Assembly: GCA_036338435.1 (NCBI GenBank)
Contig: JAYZCG010000052.1
Location: 1-64,000 of the forward strand
Direction: 5' to 3'
Length of the DNA: 64,000 bases
Origin: JAPYTY01 sp036338435
GTDB taxonomy: Bacteria > Acidobacteriota > UBA6911 > RPQK01 > JADFOI01
The notes beneath the pieces are model-generated. The model was not told the DNA's origin. It was given only the letters and a program-made list of their open reading frames with translations, and did not search any database. The position numbers were made by a program, and so were the translations under genes. This document shows positions 27,900 to 37,100 of the stretch, piece after piece; the first letter of the stretch is position 1; each line of letters opens with the position of its first letter.

Positions 27900-28019
27900 A
27901 TTTAACTACAGCATGCCGCAAAATGGAGTTTGGGCACTAGTCCGATTCTCAGTCCCCTCCACTTTACCGTAATTGAGAATCGAAAGTCATCCTATTCAGG
28001 GGAGAAACGATAAAGTAAA

Positions 28020-28628
28020 ATGAGGGAGATGAGTAGCAAACAATTGGTGGGTGTGTGCCTATGTTTTAGTTTGGTCATTGCCCATGTGATCGCTCTACCT
28101 TTGGGAACCTCACAATCTTCGTCTCGTATAAAGCAGTCTGTACTTTCATTTTTGACGGGCGGTTGGGGTCCCTGTACCGTTGAAGAAGAAATTGAAATTG
28201 CCGGCTATCTCAAGCGGCAGACGGAGTCCTATTTTATAAAACTCGAGGCGTTTACGATAGTTGAGGAGGAGGAACTCGATCCCGAAGCTTTTATGGGAAT
28301 GCCCTTTGTGGCTGATGAAGAAGCGGCAGAAGCTCTTATGTTGATGGTCGCGAATCTTATGATTTCCTTGGAGGAGATGATCAACACCTTAGGACTTATG
28401 GAAAGTCTTTTCGAGCAACGTCCCGTCGATTACGCTCAGACCGCTACTATACTTTGGCTCAACATTGTCAAGGACATTGCACTTGAGAAGGAAAATGCCA
28501 AGCAGATCGGACAATTGGGCTTGGTTAATTCCAATTGGGCTGCAATTGCAGAGGTTGTGCTCCCTCGACTATTCTCACGTATTTTAGAACCCCGGCTAGC
28601 CGAATCCCTCCGGAATCCATCACGATAG
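28020..28628 (+). CDS. secreted protein of unknown function
   Basis: 202 residues with a signal peptide (LVGVCLCFSLVIAHVIA). A lone GGWGPC sequence follows; the rest is acidic and helical with several Met/Glu-rich segments (EAFMGMPFVADEEAAEAL). I recognise no family. An ATG nine bases further on (28029) is an alternative start; neither has a strong ribosome site. It stands alone between convergent and divergent neighbours. Confidence 0.5.
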   Translation: MREMSSKQLVGVCLCFSLVIAHVIALPLGTSQSSSRIKQSVLSFLTGGWGPCTVEEEIEIAGYLKRQTESYFIKLEAFTIVEEEELDPEAFMGMPFVADEEAAEALMLMVANLMISLEEMINTLGLMESLFEQRPVDYAQTATILWLNIVKDIALEKENAKQIGQLGLVNSNWAAIAEVVLPRLFSRILEPRLAESLRNPSR

Positions 28629-28659
28629 ACTGATTCCTCAGTATCCCAAATTCGACACA

Positions 28660-28953
28660 TTATGAGGCGCCATCAAAAATAACCCCATTTGAACGAGACG
28701 CCTCCAGACGGATAGTCTTGAGAGGGCCATAGGCCTCTGAGTTGTACCACTGACGTGCCTGCTCTAAGGTGGGAAATTCCAACATCACTATGCGAGTCGG
28801 TTGCCAATCTCCTTCCACCACCTCAAAATCACCACCTTTTGCAACATAACGTCCCCCATACTGTTCGATGGTGGCACCAACTTGTTCACGGTACTCTTCC
28901 ATTTTGTTTCCATCAATTACTTGCGTCATATCGAAGATACAATAGGCTGACAT
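28660..28953 (-). CDS. DUF1330 family protein
   Basis: 97 residues from the ATG at 28953, which has AAGGAG upstream. The frame runs on to 29373 but the extra part overlaps the exporter gene and its leader. Family hallmarks are AYCIFDMTQVIDGNKMEEY at the start, GGRYVAKGGDFEVVEGDWQP in the middle and LEFPTLEQARQWYNSEAYGPLK, the pattern of the dimeric alpha-beta barrel DUF1330 group. No reaction has been assigned to the family. It is not linked to its neighbours. Confidence 0.85.
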   Translation of the reverse strand: MSAYCIFDMTQVIDGNKMEEYREQVGATIEQYGGRYVAKGGDFEVVEGDWQPTRIVMLEFPTLEQARQWYNSEAYGPLKTIRLEASRSNGVIFDGAS

Positions 28954-29152
28954 AATTACTTCTCCTTGTGTTCTAAATTTCGTAACATGCACAGTCTGCC
29001 ATGATTGTAGCTGGGGGTGCCAATTAAATTTTGAGAAAGAGCGCTGTACATATCGTGAGGCATGGCGTTCTCTTTTTGGGCACTGGATTTGGATAGGAAG
29101 CTCGCTAGGTGAAAAATTTTGATAGAGTTTCTGGGCAGGAGGCCGCTCTTTT

Positions 29153-30898
29153 ATGAAGTATAAATCTCCCTCCATGACAACAGTCAAATATGCTTTTGGT
29201 GCTATCATCTGGCCCCGGAGAAAATCGCTGAGTCTGGGTCTTCTTCTGATTCTAATCAATCGACTGGCCAGTTTAGTGTTGCCAGGGTCTAGTAAGTTCA
29301 TCATTGACAATGCGATAAACCAGGGTGATCTAGGTTTGTTGAAACAAATTCTTTTAGTGATAGCAATTGCCATTCTTGTTCAGGCTTTGAGCTCTTTTGC
29401 TCTCACACGACTATTGAGCGTTGAGGCGCAACATCTCATCTCCCTGTTAAGGGCCAAGGTTCAACAGCATGTTGTCTATCTCCCTACAGGGTACTTTGAT
29501 AATACGAAATCAGGTGAGTTAGTGGCCCGAATTATGACCGATGTGGAGGGTGTCCGTAATCTAGTTGGAACCGGCTTGGTCCAACTAGTTGGGGGAATCC
29601 TTACGGCTTTGGTAGCCTTCGTTCTTCTGATCCGCATCGATGCTCCGCTGACTTTTTATGTTTTGATTCCACTAATGGCCTTTGGACTAATTTCCCTGAA
29701 GGCTTTTGGTTATATCCGGCCCGTGTTTAGGGAACGAAGAAAAATAAACGCGGAAGTGACCGGACGATTGACAGAATCTCTAAGTGGTATTCGAGTGATA
29801 AAAGGATTCAATGCCGAAAAGCATGAAGTGGGAATTTTTGAACAAGGCATTGATCGTCTCTTTCAGAACGTCAAAAAGTCCCTTACTGCTACTAGTCTAG
29901 TCACGAGTTCAGCCACGCTTTTGTTGGGATTAGCAGCTGTAGCAATCATGGGTATTGGAGGAATAAAAATCGTAGAAGGTGACATGACTTTGGGTGATTT
30001 TTTTGCGTTTACTCTTTATCTGGGTTTTTTGATCGCACCGATAGTTCAGATGAGCAATATTGGGAGTCAGATGACTGATGCTTTTGCTGGTTTAGATCGA
30101 ACAGAAGAAATCCTGAATATTCAAAGGGAGATCGATGATGTTAAACGCACCGTTGAATTGGAGAACATCCGAGGAGATATCGAGTTCAAAAATGTAACCT
30201 TTTCGTACCGGGAAGGGGTCGAGGTGCTCAAGAACGTTAGTTTTCAATCACCATCAGGGACCGTAACTGCTCTGGTGGGTAGTTCAGGGTCGGGAAAGAC
30301 TACTATTGCTGGACTTGCCGCTTCTTTTTTTAATCCAGAACACGGGATCGTAAAAATCGATGGACACGATCTATCTAAGTGTACACTTGACAGCTATCGG
30401 AGCCGATTGGGAGTTGTGTTACAAGATGATTTTCTTTTCGATGGGACCATTTTAGACAACATAAGGTTTGGTTATTCTGCGGCAAATGAACAGGCAGTTG
30501 AGGAAGCAGTCCGGGCTGCACATGTGAAAGAGTTTGCAGATCGTTTTGATGATGGCCTCGAAACTATCATTGGAGAACGTGGAGTAAAACTTTCAGGAGG
30601 ACAACGCCAGCGTGTGACTATTGCTCGAGCCTTGTTGGCAGATCCCGCAATTCTCATCCTAGATGAAGCCACCTCTAGTCTTGATGCCGAGAGTGAAATG
30701 TATATTCAAGAGAGTCTTAAGACTCTGATGGAGGGACGCACCACTCTGGTCATCGCTCATAGGCTGAGCACCATCCGTCAGGCCCATCAGATTTTAGTAG
30801 TTGAAAATGGACAGGTTATGGAGCGGGGAACACACCAGGAGCTAGTTGAGAAAAAGGGCCGTTATCATCAGCTTTTCACCTACCAGGCAAGAATCTGA
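29153..30898 (+). CDS. MsbA-like ABC exporter
   Basis: 581 residues: six-helix transmembrane domain (about 20-310) fused to an ATPase domain (about 345-581). Walker A is GSSGSGKTT (near 377-385), Q-loop VVLQDDFLF, signature LSGGQRQR (about 480), Walker B LILDEATSSLD (about 502) and the H-loop IAHRLST. It works as a homodimer in the inner membrane and exports lipids or hydrophobic compounds, as MsbA or the Lipid-A/multidrug exporters do. The start has GGAGG ten bases upstream; an internal ATG 21 bases later is possible. Confidence 0.92.
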   Translation: MKYKSPSMTTVKYAFGAIIWPRRKSLSLGLLLILINRLASLVLPGSSKFIIDNAINQGDLGLLKQILLVIAIAILVQALSSFALTRLLSVEAQHLISLLRAKVQQHVVYLPTGYFDNTKSGELVARIMTDVEGVRNLVGTGLVQLVGGILTALVAFVLLIRIDAPLTFYVLIPLMAFGLISLKAFGYIRPVFRERRKINAEVTGRLTESLSGIRVIKGFNAEKHEVGIFEQGIDRLFQNVKKSLTATSLVTSSATLLLGLAAVAIMGIGGIKIVEGDMTLGDFFAFTLYLGFLIAPIVQMSNIGSQMTDAFAGLDRTEEILNIQREIDDVKRTVELENIRGDIEFKNVTFSYREGVEVLKNVSFQSPSGTVTALVGSSGSGKTTIAGLAASFFNPEHGIVKIDGHDLSKCTLDSYRSRLGVVLQDDFLFDGTILDNIRFGYSAANEQAVEEAVRAAHVKEFADRFDDGLETIIGERGVKLSGGQRQRVTIARALLADPAILILDEATSSLDAESEMYIQESLKTLMEGRTTLVIAHRLSTIRQAHQILVVENGQVMERGTHQELVEKKGRYHQLFTYQARI

Positions 30899-30899
30899 A

Positions 30900-30936
30900 A
30901 ATACAAGGAAGGACTATGTTGTTCAATCCTTGTATT
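30900..30936. terminator. bidirectional hairpin between convergent genes
   Basis: AATACAAGGA (30900-30909) pairs perfectly with TCCTTGTATT (30927-30936), between the exporter and the amidase, which face each other. No long T-run is present, so it is a candidate rather than a sure terminator. Confidence 0.5.
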
Positions 30937-30945
30937 CCAAATTGA

Positions 30946-32514
30946 CTATTGGGAAAACCCAGGAGGTGCCTGAAAACCACCTACGAAATCCGCCATCTGG
31001 CCGGCGATGTCAATTGGTGTAGCATCTTCAAAGTATGGTCCCATGATTTGCATGCCGACTGGCAAGCCTTCTTTAGTTTGGCCAACAGGAGCTGTCGTTG
31101 CAGGCAACCCCGTTAATGAAGCAAACGCAATCCAGAACAGCATATCATCGTAAGGTCTTAGCCCTTCTGGGGTAGCTATCGTTCTTTCGGAGCGTTCCCT
31201 GTGATCATGACGAAAAGCAGGAGCAAAAGCCGTCGGCATTAGGAAGGCGTCGTGTGTACGGAAATACTTTTGCCACGCAGCACGAGCAGCTATTCTCTCG
31301 TTATCTGCAGCTTGAAAGTATTTGTGACGAGCTGTTCTTGCCAGGGCCTCTATTGCCTCTCGGCTACCATCCTGGCGCATTGCTCGCTTACGTAGTTCCT
31401 CAACTTGGTCATCGTTAATAGAGGAGGCCCCGGTAGCGAACAGAAGATAGCGATAGGTATCATACTGTTTGACAGGATCAACATCCGGAGGCCATCCTTC
31501 CTCTAGGCTTACTCCTGCTCTACGCAGAGTTTCAATTGCCGCGACTAAAATTTCTTTGACATCGGAGGAGACGGGGCAGGATGAACTATCCATAACGAAA
31601 CCAATGCGACAATCAGTGATACGAGTGCGTCGAGCAGGAGGAAGAACCCACCTGTAGGCAATGGCTTTTTCATTGTCTGGTCCTCCTAATATACTGAGCG
31701 CAATCTTCAAATCTGTTGCACTCCGTGCCAGAGGCCCGACAACATTCAAGTTTAGTCGGCCCAGAGGTTTGGGTGGATCTCCTGGCAGAGGAGGGATGTG
31801 TCCTTGTGGGGGCACTATACCCAGCGTTGGTTTGTGTCCGTATACGCCAGAGAAGTGTGCTGGAATGCGGATCGAACCGCCAATATCGCTACCAACTGAT
31901 AGGTAGCTGAGTCCTGCAGCTAAGGCAGCGGCACCGCCGCCAGTCGAACCGCCTGGGGTTCGTTCTAGATCCCAAGGATTGTTGGTTGTTCCATGAATCG
32001 TGTTATAGCTTTGCCAATCTCTAAGCATAAATGAGACGTTGGTGTTACCCAAGATGACCGCGCCTGCACTACGTAGACGAGTAACAACTGTTGCGTCTTG
32101 ATTGGGAATGTTGTCGGACAAAGCAGGTACTCCTGCAGTTGTTCGGACTCCTGCTATCGCCAATGCATTCTTAATTGTGATGGGGACTCCATGTAAGGGT
32201 CCCCACCACTGTCCTTTTGCCAGAGCCTCATCAGCAGCGCGGGCCTGGGCCAGTGCTGTATCTTCTAAAAGTGTGACAATTGCATTGAGGGTGGGATTGT
32301 ACTGTTCGATACGGGCAAGAGTATGTTGTGTGAGTTCTAGTGATGAAATCACTCCACCACGGATCGCACGTGCTGCCTCAGTTAGTGTTCCAAAATCTGT
32401 ATCAAATGTAATCGGGGCCCCGGATGTGGTTTTCCACTGAGCCGTATAGAGTATTCCTAACGGCACTCCGGTTGTGGCTTTGAGAAACGATCGTCGATTC
32501 ACTGCAGTCCTCAT
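30946..32514 (-). CDS. amidase signature enzyme with Tat-like leader
   Basis: 522 residues. The N-terminus NRRSFLKATTGVPLG resembles a twin-arginine signal. The amidase core has the complete Ser-cisSer-Lys triad region: Lys in TIKNALAIAG, cis-Ser in GGSTGGGAAALAAG and nucleophile Ser in GSDIGGSIRIP. It hydrolyses an amide bond in the periplasm or outside. Substrate unknown, as these enzymes range from aryl-acyl amidases to amino-acid amidases. Its ATG begins next to the amidohydrolase gene upstream, so it could be the second gene of a small operon. Confidence 0.88.
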   Translation of the reverse strand: MRTAVNRRSFLKATTGVPLGILYTAQWKTTSGAPITFDTDFGTLTEAARAIRGGVISSLELTQHTLARIEQYNPTLNAIVTLLEDTALAQARAADEALAKGQWWGPLHGVPITIKNALAIAGVRTTAGVPALSDNIPNQDATVVTRLRSAGAVILGNTNVSFMLRDWQSYNTIHGTTNNPWDLERTPGGSTGGGAAALAAGLSYLSVGSDIGGSIRIPAHFSGVYGHKPTLGIVPPQGHIPPLPGDPPKPLGRLNLNVVGPLARSATDLKIALSILGGPDNEKAIAYRWVLPPARRTRITDCRIGFVMDSSSCPVSSDVKEILVAAIETLRRAGVSLEEGWPPDVDPVKQYDTYRYLLFATGASSINDDQVEELRKRAMRQDGSREAIEALARTARHKYFQAADNERIAARAAWQKYFRTHDAFLMPTAFAPAFRHDHRERSERTIATPEGLRPYDDMLFWIAFASLTGLPATTAPVGQTKEGLPVGMQIMGPYFEDATPIDIAGQMADFVGGFQAPPGFSQ

Positions 32515-32542
32515 AGATGCACTCCTAATCTGTAGTTGTTGG

Positions 32543-33382
32543 TTAGTTCCCTACAGAGTTCTCCAAGTCCAGTAGTCGAGCCGCATTTTCACCTAGTATC
32601 TTGTCTAGTTCTTCAGTGGAAAAATCACGTAGTGAAGATATGCCTTCGACAACTTGTTTAAGAGGGGGCACTGAGGGCCAATCTGAGCCAAATATTGTTT
32701 TGTGAGACAAGCGGGGCAACGCGGGAAGGTATTCCAGTAGCCGATGTGGTGGAATGCCGGATAGTTCCAGGAAAACATTGGCACGGGTTCGAGCCAACGT
32801 GACAGCATGGTCATACCAGGGTCCCCTCCCGCAGTGTGCTAATACAATATTCAGGCGTGGATAATCCACGGCAACGTCGTCTAGAAAGATAGGGTCCCCG
32901 TATTTAATCCTGGACGTTGGAAAAATTGAAGAACCGGTATGAATCATCACCGGAAGACCTGCTTCTTGAGCCAGTGCGTAGATATCATTCAGCATTGGAT
33001 CGTTGGGATAAAACCATTGATAGGTTGGATATAATTTGAGTGCTTTGGCACCTGCTTTGATAAATTCTCCCAATCTTTTAACCGGATTATTCGGTTTTCT
33101 GGGATTAGCATCGACCCAGGGAAAAAGTCTTTCCTGCCCCTGGCAGAACTCGAGGACAAATTCATTGGGAATGTCGATACCGATCTGGGTGCTTTCATTG
33201 GGCAAAATCAGGCCGTAATCCACGCCAGCACTGTCCATTTCTGACAGGACTCGTTCCGGAGTGAGAGGGAATTGACCATGTTCAGCAAACAGGTCTGGAT
33301 TGTGCTTAAGGAATAGGCCTCCATACCAGGATACATCGACCATCTGCCGTGTGAGAACGTGAATGTGGAAATCAATTTTCAT
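32543..33382 (-). CDS. amidohydrolase_2 family metal-dependent hydrolase
   Basis: 279 residues from the ATG at 33382 (GAAAGG upstream); the frame is open to 33448 but that part overlaps the aminotransferase gene. TIM-barrel metal ligands: HxH in MKIDFHIHVL, His in PVMIHTGSSIF, His in NIVLAHCGRGPWYDH, Asp in FGSDWPSVPPL. Family members include ACMSD and gamma-resorcylate decarboxylase as well as plain hydrolases. Downstream are an amidase and upstream an aminotransferase, all on the same strand. Substrate unknown; the other genes suggest an amino-acid-derived compound. Confidence 0.85.
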   Translation of the reverse strand: MKIDFHIHVLTRQMVDVSWYGGLFLKHNPDLFAEHGQFPLTPERVLSEMDSAGVDYGLILPNESTQIGIDIPNEFVLEFCQGQERLFPWVDANPRKPNNPVKRLGEFIKAGAKALKLYPTYQWFYPNDPMLNDIYALAQEAGLPVMIHTGSSIFPTSRIKYGDPIFLDDVAVDYPRLNIVLAHCGRGPWYDHAVTLARTRANVFLELSGIPPHRLLEYLPALPRLSHKTIFGSDWPSVPPLKQVVEGISSLRDFSTEELDKILGENAARLLDLENSVGN

Positions 33383-33398
33383 AAACTTAAATGGCCTT

Positions 33399-34289
33399 TC
33401 AAGACAAAAATCCTCTGTCATTTTCCTTTTTGCTCTGGCTTGTTGCACGATCTATTTCTTGTCGCAGGGCATTACTGAGTTGTTTTGTAATAGGTCCGAC
33501 AGTGCCTTCGCCAATCGTCTGTCCATCTACGTCCACGACGCCGAGTACTTCTATGGTCGTGCTAGTGAGGAAGATCTCATTAGCTTGTAGCATGGTTTCA
33601 ATCTGTAGAGGGATTTCATGAACTAGCATGCCCTCTCCCTGGGCACACTGCAGAACGACGTCACGGGTAATGCCACCCAGGATTTTTTCATTTTTGGGAG
33701 GTGTATGCATCTCCCCCTCTCGAATCACAAATATGTTAGAAGCGGCCCCTTCGTTGACGACTCCGTCCTTTGTGACCCAAATAGCTTCGAATACACCCTG
33801 TTCAGTGGCTTTCTGTTTAGCTAACACATTGGGTAAAAGCGAGATGGATTTAATGTTACATCGATCCCAACGGATCTCTTCAGTGGTTATTATCGAGACC
33901 CCTTGTGCGCTTATATTTTCCGGTATCTGTACCAATGGCCTGAACGTGACAACTAAGTTGGATGTTGTTCCAGATGGGAACGCATGAGAACGGGGAGCTG
34001 ATCCACGGGTCACCTGTACGTAAATTTGTGTTGCCTGTGAATTACTTTGTGCTAACCCCATGCCAATGATTTTCTTTAACTTGTTGTTATTAAGTGGTAG
34101 GACGAGGCTGATGGCGTTAGCGCTAGCGCCAAGTCTTGCGAGGTGTTCTTCTAATCTAAAAGCTTCTCCGTTGTATGCGGCAATGACCTCGTAGACTCCA
34201 TCTCCGAAGACAAAGCCCCGGTCTGTTATCGACACCTTTGCTTCGTTGAGGGGAACAAATCGTCCGTCAATATAGGCTAGTTCGTTCAT
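33399..34289 (-). CDS. class IV (BCAT/D-amino-acid type) aminotransferase
   Basis: 296 residues. Fold-type IV PLP enzyme: start YIDGRFVPLNEAKVSITDRGFVFGDGVYEV, catalytic Lys in NIKSISLLPNVLAKQ (about residue 145), Glu in VVNEGAASNIFV (about 178). The spacing and sequence fit D-amino-acid or branched-chain aminotransferases and not aminodeoxychorismate lyase with certainty. Ends 17 bases before the amidohydrolase start, so the three genes 30946-34289 could be one transcript. Which keto acid it uses cannot be decided from sequence. Confidence 0.85.
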   Translation of the reverse strand: MNELAYIDGRFVPLNEAKVSITDRGFVFGDGVYEVIAAYNGEAFRLEEHLARLGASANAISLVLPLNNNKLKKIIGMGLAQSNSQATQIYVQVTRGSAPRSHAFPSGTTSNLVVTFRPLVQIPENISAQGVSIITTEEIRWDRCNIKSISLLPNVLAKQKATEQGVFEAIWVTKDGVVNEGAASNIFVIREGEMHTPPKNEKILGGITRDVVLQCAQGEGMLVHEIPLQIETMLQANEIFLTSTTIEVLGVVDVDGQTIGEGTVGPITKQLSNALRQEIDRATSQSKKENDRGFLS

Positions 34290-34335
34290 ACTTGTGATTA
34301 TCTACTCAACGAGTCAATTGAGTCTTATTCTGTGA

Positions 34336-34542
34336 TCACTTGGAGTCTTTAGTAATTTCCCGTTGTCGCCGCTGGTCTTGAAATTCGAAACTACAGCCAC
34401 GGCAATATACTTGGGTAATTTCAAATTGTTTACCCGTGTCAGGATCGGTAGGTGTCACCGTAGTTTGTTCTTCAATGAACCCCTCGGGGGAATCGTCGCA
34501 GTTAGGACACCATAGGTCTTCACTCATTTTGGAATTTCCCAT
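34336..34542 (-). CDS. small zinc-ribbon protein of unknown function
   Basis: 68 codons, or 63 from the ATG at 34527. Two knuckles CPNC and CRGC are separated by about 32 residues, forming a probable zinc ribbon; the rest is charged. I do not recognise a family. It sits next to the tRNA-Phe gene. Confidence 0.55.
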   Translation of the reverse strand: MGNSKMSEDLWCPNCDDSPEGFIEEQTTVTPTDPDTGKQFEITQVYCRGCSFEFQDQRRQREITKDSK

Positions 34543-34574
34543 TTACATCCGTCGGCGGCCCCATACGATTAGGG

Positions 34575-34647
<73 letters not shown>

Positions 34648-34808
34648 AAACTTCAAGAGGGAATTCTAACAGAAATGCTACCGGATTCAGAACATAGAAG
34701 AAGGGAGCAGACTTTCAGGAGATGGTAAACCTTCCTTATAGCAGGATTTTCTTATGTCCCCTCTTTTCTGTATTCTTACTTCACAAGGAATTTACAAGGA
34801 GTATTGTA

Positions 34809-35189
34809 ATGAAAAAACGAATTGATGGGGACAGTGGGGTGGCACCTCTGGGACCCTATTCACCTGCCGTTCAAGCTGATAGTTTGATTTTTGTCTCGGG
34901 TCAGATTCCACTGGATCCCAATTCAGGAGAGGTCATTCAGGGTCCTATCCAAGACCAAGTTCGCCAAGTTTTAGATAATGTCGGGATCCTTTTGGCGGCA
35001 GCTGGTTCTTCATTGGATAGAGCACTCAAGTGTACGGTTTATCTAACCAATTTGGAGGAGTTTGATGCAATGAACGAAGTATATGCAAGCTATTTTGAAA
35101 GAGCCATTCCCCCAGCCCGCACTACCGTTGAGGTATCCAATCTTCCAAAGGGAGTAAGAGTAGAAATTGATGTCATTGCTGAAGTGTAG
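34809..35189 (+). CDS. ridA: RidA-family enamine/imine deaminase
   Basis: 127 residues from the ATG at 34809 (AAGGAG eight bases upstream). The RidA core is intact: PLGPYSPAVQADSLIFVSGQIPLDPNSG, then the arginine in PPARTTVEVSNLPKGVRVEIDVIAEV near the C-terminus. It deaminates reactive enamine/imine intermediates made by PLP enzymes, protecting other enzymes. A terminator hairpin follows. Confidence 0.93.
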   Translation: MKKRIDGDSGVAPLGPYSPAVQADSLIFVSGQIPLDPNSGEVIQGPIQDQVRQVLDNVGILLAAAGSSLDRALKCTVYLTNLEEFDAMNEVYASYFERAIPPARTTVEVSNLPKGVRVEIDVIAEV

Positions 35190-35203
35190 GTAAACCTGAG
35201 AGA

Positions 35204-35227
35204 GGGTGGAAGTATTTACTTCCACCC
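35204..35227 (+). terminator. rho-independent-type terminator
   Basis: GGGTGGAAGT, loop ATTT, ACTTCCACCC: a perfect 10-bp stem right after ridA, followed by TTGATTTATGCTTT. It would also work for the hsp20 gene on the other strand. Confidence 0.8.
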
Positions 35228-35279
35228 TTGATTTATGCTTTAAGTCCCTGGAATTTACCGGGACAACAAAAAGGGAGGG

Positions 35280-35714
35280 TTAGCTAACCGAAATGTCAAT
35301 TTGACGAGGTTTGGCTTCCTCTTTCTTTTGGGCTTTGATGGTTAACACGCCATCTTCCAACTTCGCAGAGATTTTTCCAGGATCTGCCGATTCGGGCATC
35401 AGGAAACTGCGATAGAATTTGCCGTACCAGCGTTCAATGCGATGCTTTTTAGTGTCCTTGTCGTCCTCGCATTTTCTCTCAGCTGTTATGGTTAAGTGAC
35501 CATTATGAATGGCGATGTCAACATCATTCTTCTGAAATCCAGGTAATTCAGTGGTGAACACCAGTTCATTTTTAAACTCCGTCACGTCGGTGACAGGCGT
35601 CCACACGTTGTCCGATGGTGTCTTCAATTCAGTGAAACTGTCATTGAGCCAATGATCCATAACCGAATTAATTTCACACCACTGCTCAAAGGGGTTGTAT
35701 GTTACTAAGTTCAT
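35280..35714 (-). CDS. Hsp20 small heat-shock protein
   Basis: 144 residues. The alpha-crystallin domain spans about 40-135: DVTEFKNELVFTTELPGFQKNDVDIAIHNGHLTITAER, the family Arg region ERWYGKFYRSFLMP, and AKLEDGVLTIKAQK. The N-terminal arm is short. It binds unfolding proteins without ATP. It faces ridA tail to tail across a shared terminator and is divergent from the cysteine desulfurase gene. No obvious CIRCE element is seen. Confidence 0.92.
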   Translation of the reverse strand: MNLVTYNPFEQWCEINSVMDHWLNDSFTELKTPSDNVWTPVTDVTEFKNELVFTTELPGFQKNDVDIAIHNGHLTITAERKCEDDKDTKKHRIERWYGKFYRSFLMPESADPGKISAKLEDGVLTIKAQKKEEAKPRQIDISVS

Positions 35715-35898
35715 CGTTTTGAACCTCCGTTATATTCTCCACGTAGGTTGTTGCACATGCAGCAGATCCAAAAGTGGAGTTCATTTCATTATGTCAATTC
35801 AGTAGCTACTTACTTGAGGATTCTCAAAACCCTCACTAGTTATTTAAGATCGACTCCGAATAGTGTCAAGGTGTGGTGACTGGGAAGAGTGAAAAATA

Positions 35899-35926
35899 TT
35901 GACTGAACTGCGTTCAATGTTATGAT
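35899..35926 (+). promoter_or_regulatory. sigma-70-like promoter with internal palindrome
   Basis: TTGACT (35899-35904) and TATGAT (35921-35926) are 16 bases apart. A perfect 5-3-5 palindrome TGAAC-TGC-GTTCA lies between them, where a repressor could block RNA polymerase. The expected start is near 35933, only about three bases before the GTG of the next gene, so the mRNA may be leaderless. Confidence 0.55.
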
Positions 35927-35935
35927 CACGTCGAC

Positions 35936-37099
35936 GTGCGGCAAGTCTATCTCGATAACAATGCCACGACTTTACTAGATCCGGCCGTATTTGAGGCTAT
36001 GAGTCCCTACTATACGCAGGACTATGGTAATGCCTCTTCCATACATGCCCCGGGTCAAAAGGCGCGTTCGGCTATCGAAGATGCCCGGGCCCATGTAGCC
36101 GATTTGATTGGTGCCAAAACCAGTGAAATTGTTTTTACTAGTGGAGCTACCGAATCCGACAACACTGCACTTCGTGGAGTTGCTATGGCACTCCATCTCA
36201 AAGGCCAACACATTATTACGACCGCTATTGAGCATCTTGCTGTGTTGGACACCTGCCGGCAACTGGAAGAAGAAGGGTTTCGAGTAAGCTATTTGCCAGT
36301 TGATCAACAGGGACTTCTTTCACTAGATCGTCTTCAGGAGGCAATTGACGAGGATACAATTTTAATTTCGGTCATGCATGCCAACAACGAAATTGGAGTT
36401 GTTGAACCTGTCAGAGAAATAGCTGCATTGGCGAAAGAGCGGGGGATATTGTTTCATACGGATGCAGTCCAGACGGTGGGGAAGATTCCTGTTGATGTCA
36501 GTGATTTGGGTGTTGATCTACTTTCACTGTCAGCTCATAAGTTCCATGGACCAAAGGGCGTTGGGGCTCTCTATATTCGGGGTGATGTGACGATATCTCC
36601 TCTACTTTACGGAGGAGCACAGGAACGTGGTCGTCGGGCAGGCACTTTAAATGTGCCGGGTATTGTAGGTTTAGGAAAGACCTGTGAGATGGCTAAGGGA
36701 GCACTAGATGATTTTGGAACGCGCGTGCGACGCATTCGCGACAAATTGGAAAATGGTATTGTCGGTAATGTCTCGAATGTCTTTGTCAATGGCTCTAAAA
36801 CCGATAGAGTTCCACACCTGAGCAACATCAGTTTTTTAGGAGTAGAGGGAGAGGCTTTGCTCATTGCACTCGATTTACAAGGCATAGCTGTGTCGACTGG
36901 CTCTGCTTGTTCCTCTGGAACAGTAGAGTCTTCACATGTGTTGTCAGCTCTTCGTGGAAATCGAGATCTCCATAGGTCTGCGATTCGTTTCAGTTTGAGC
37001 CGCATGAATAATGATGAGGACATTGAGTATGTTTTGAGTGTCTTACCAGAAACAATCAAACGCATGCGACAAGTGTCTCCCACCTATCGAAATGGATAG
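35936..37099 (+). CDS. cysteine desulfurase (NifS/IscS family)
   Basis: 387 residues, GTG start. PLP-binding lysine lies in LSLSAHKFHGPKGVGAL (about residue 201); the active-site cysteine is in STGSACSSGTVESSHVL (about 325). N-terminal YLDNNATTLLDPAVFEAM and GATESDNTALRGVA are standard. It provides sulfur for Fe-S clusters and tRNA thiolation. No iscR/iscU genes are nearby. Its stop is only one base from the stop of the convergent DUF62 gene. IscS versus NifS is undecided. Confidence 0.93.
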   Translation: MRQVYLDNNATTLLDPAVFEAMSPYYTQDYGNASSIHAPGQKARSAIEDARAHVADLIGAKTSEIVFTSGATESDNTALRGVAMALHLKGQHIITTAIEHLAVLDTCRQLEEEGFRVSYLPVDQQGLLSLDRLQEAIDEDTILISVMHANNEIGVVEPVREIAALAKERGILFHTDAVQTVGKIPVDVSDLGVDLLSLSAHKFHGPKGVGALYIRGDVTISPLLYGGAQERGRRAGTLNVPGIVGLGKTCEMAKGALDDFGTRVRRIRDKLENGIVGNVSNVFVNGSKTDRVPHLSNISFLGVEGEALLIALDLQGIAVSTGSACSSGTVESSHVLSALRGNRDLHRSAIRFSLSRMNNDEDIEYVLSVLPETIKRMRQVSPTYRNG

Positions 37100-37100
37100 C

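Noticed and set aside
28954..29373. Extended N-terminus of the DUF1330 gene
   Set aside because: The added part overlaps the exporter gene and its ribosome site, while the ATG at 28953 has a good AAGGAG.
34722..34808. Upstream extension of ridA
   Set aside because: RidA proteins start close to the conserved core, and the ATG at 34809 has a clear ribosome site.
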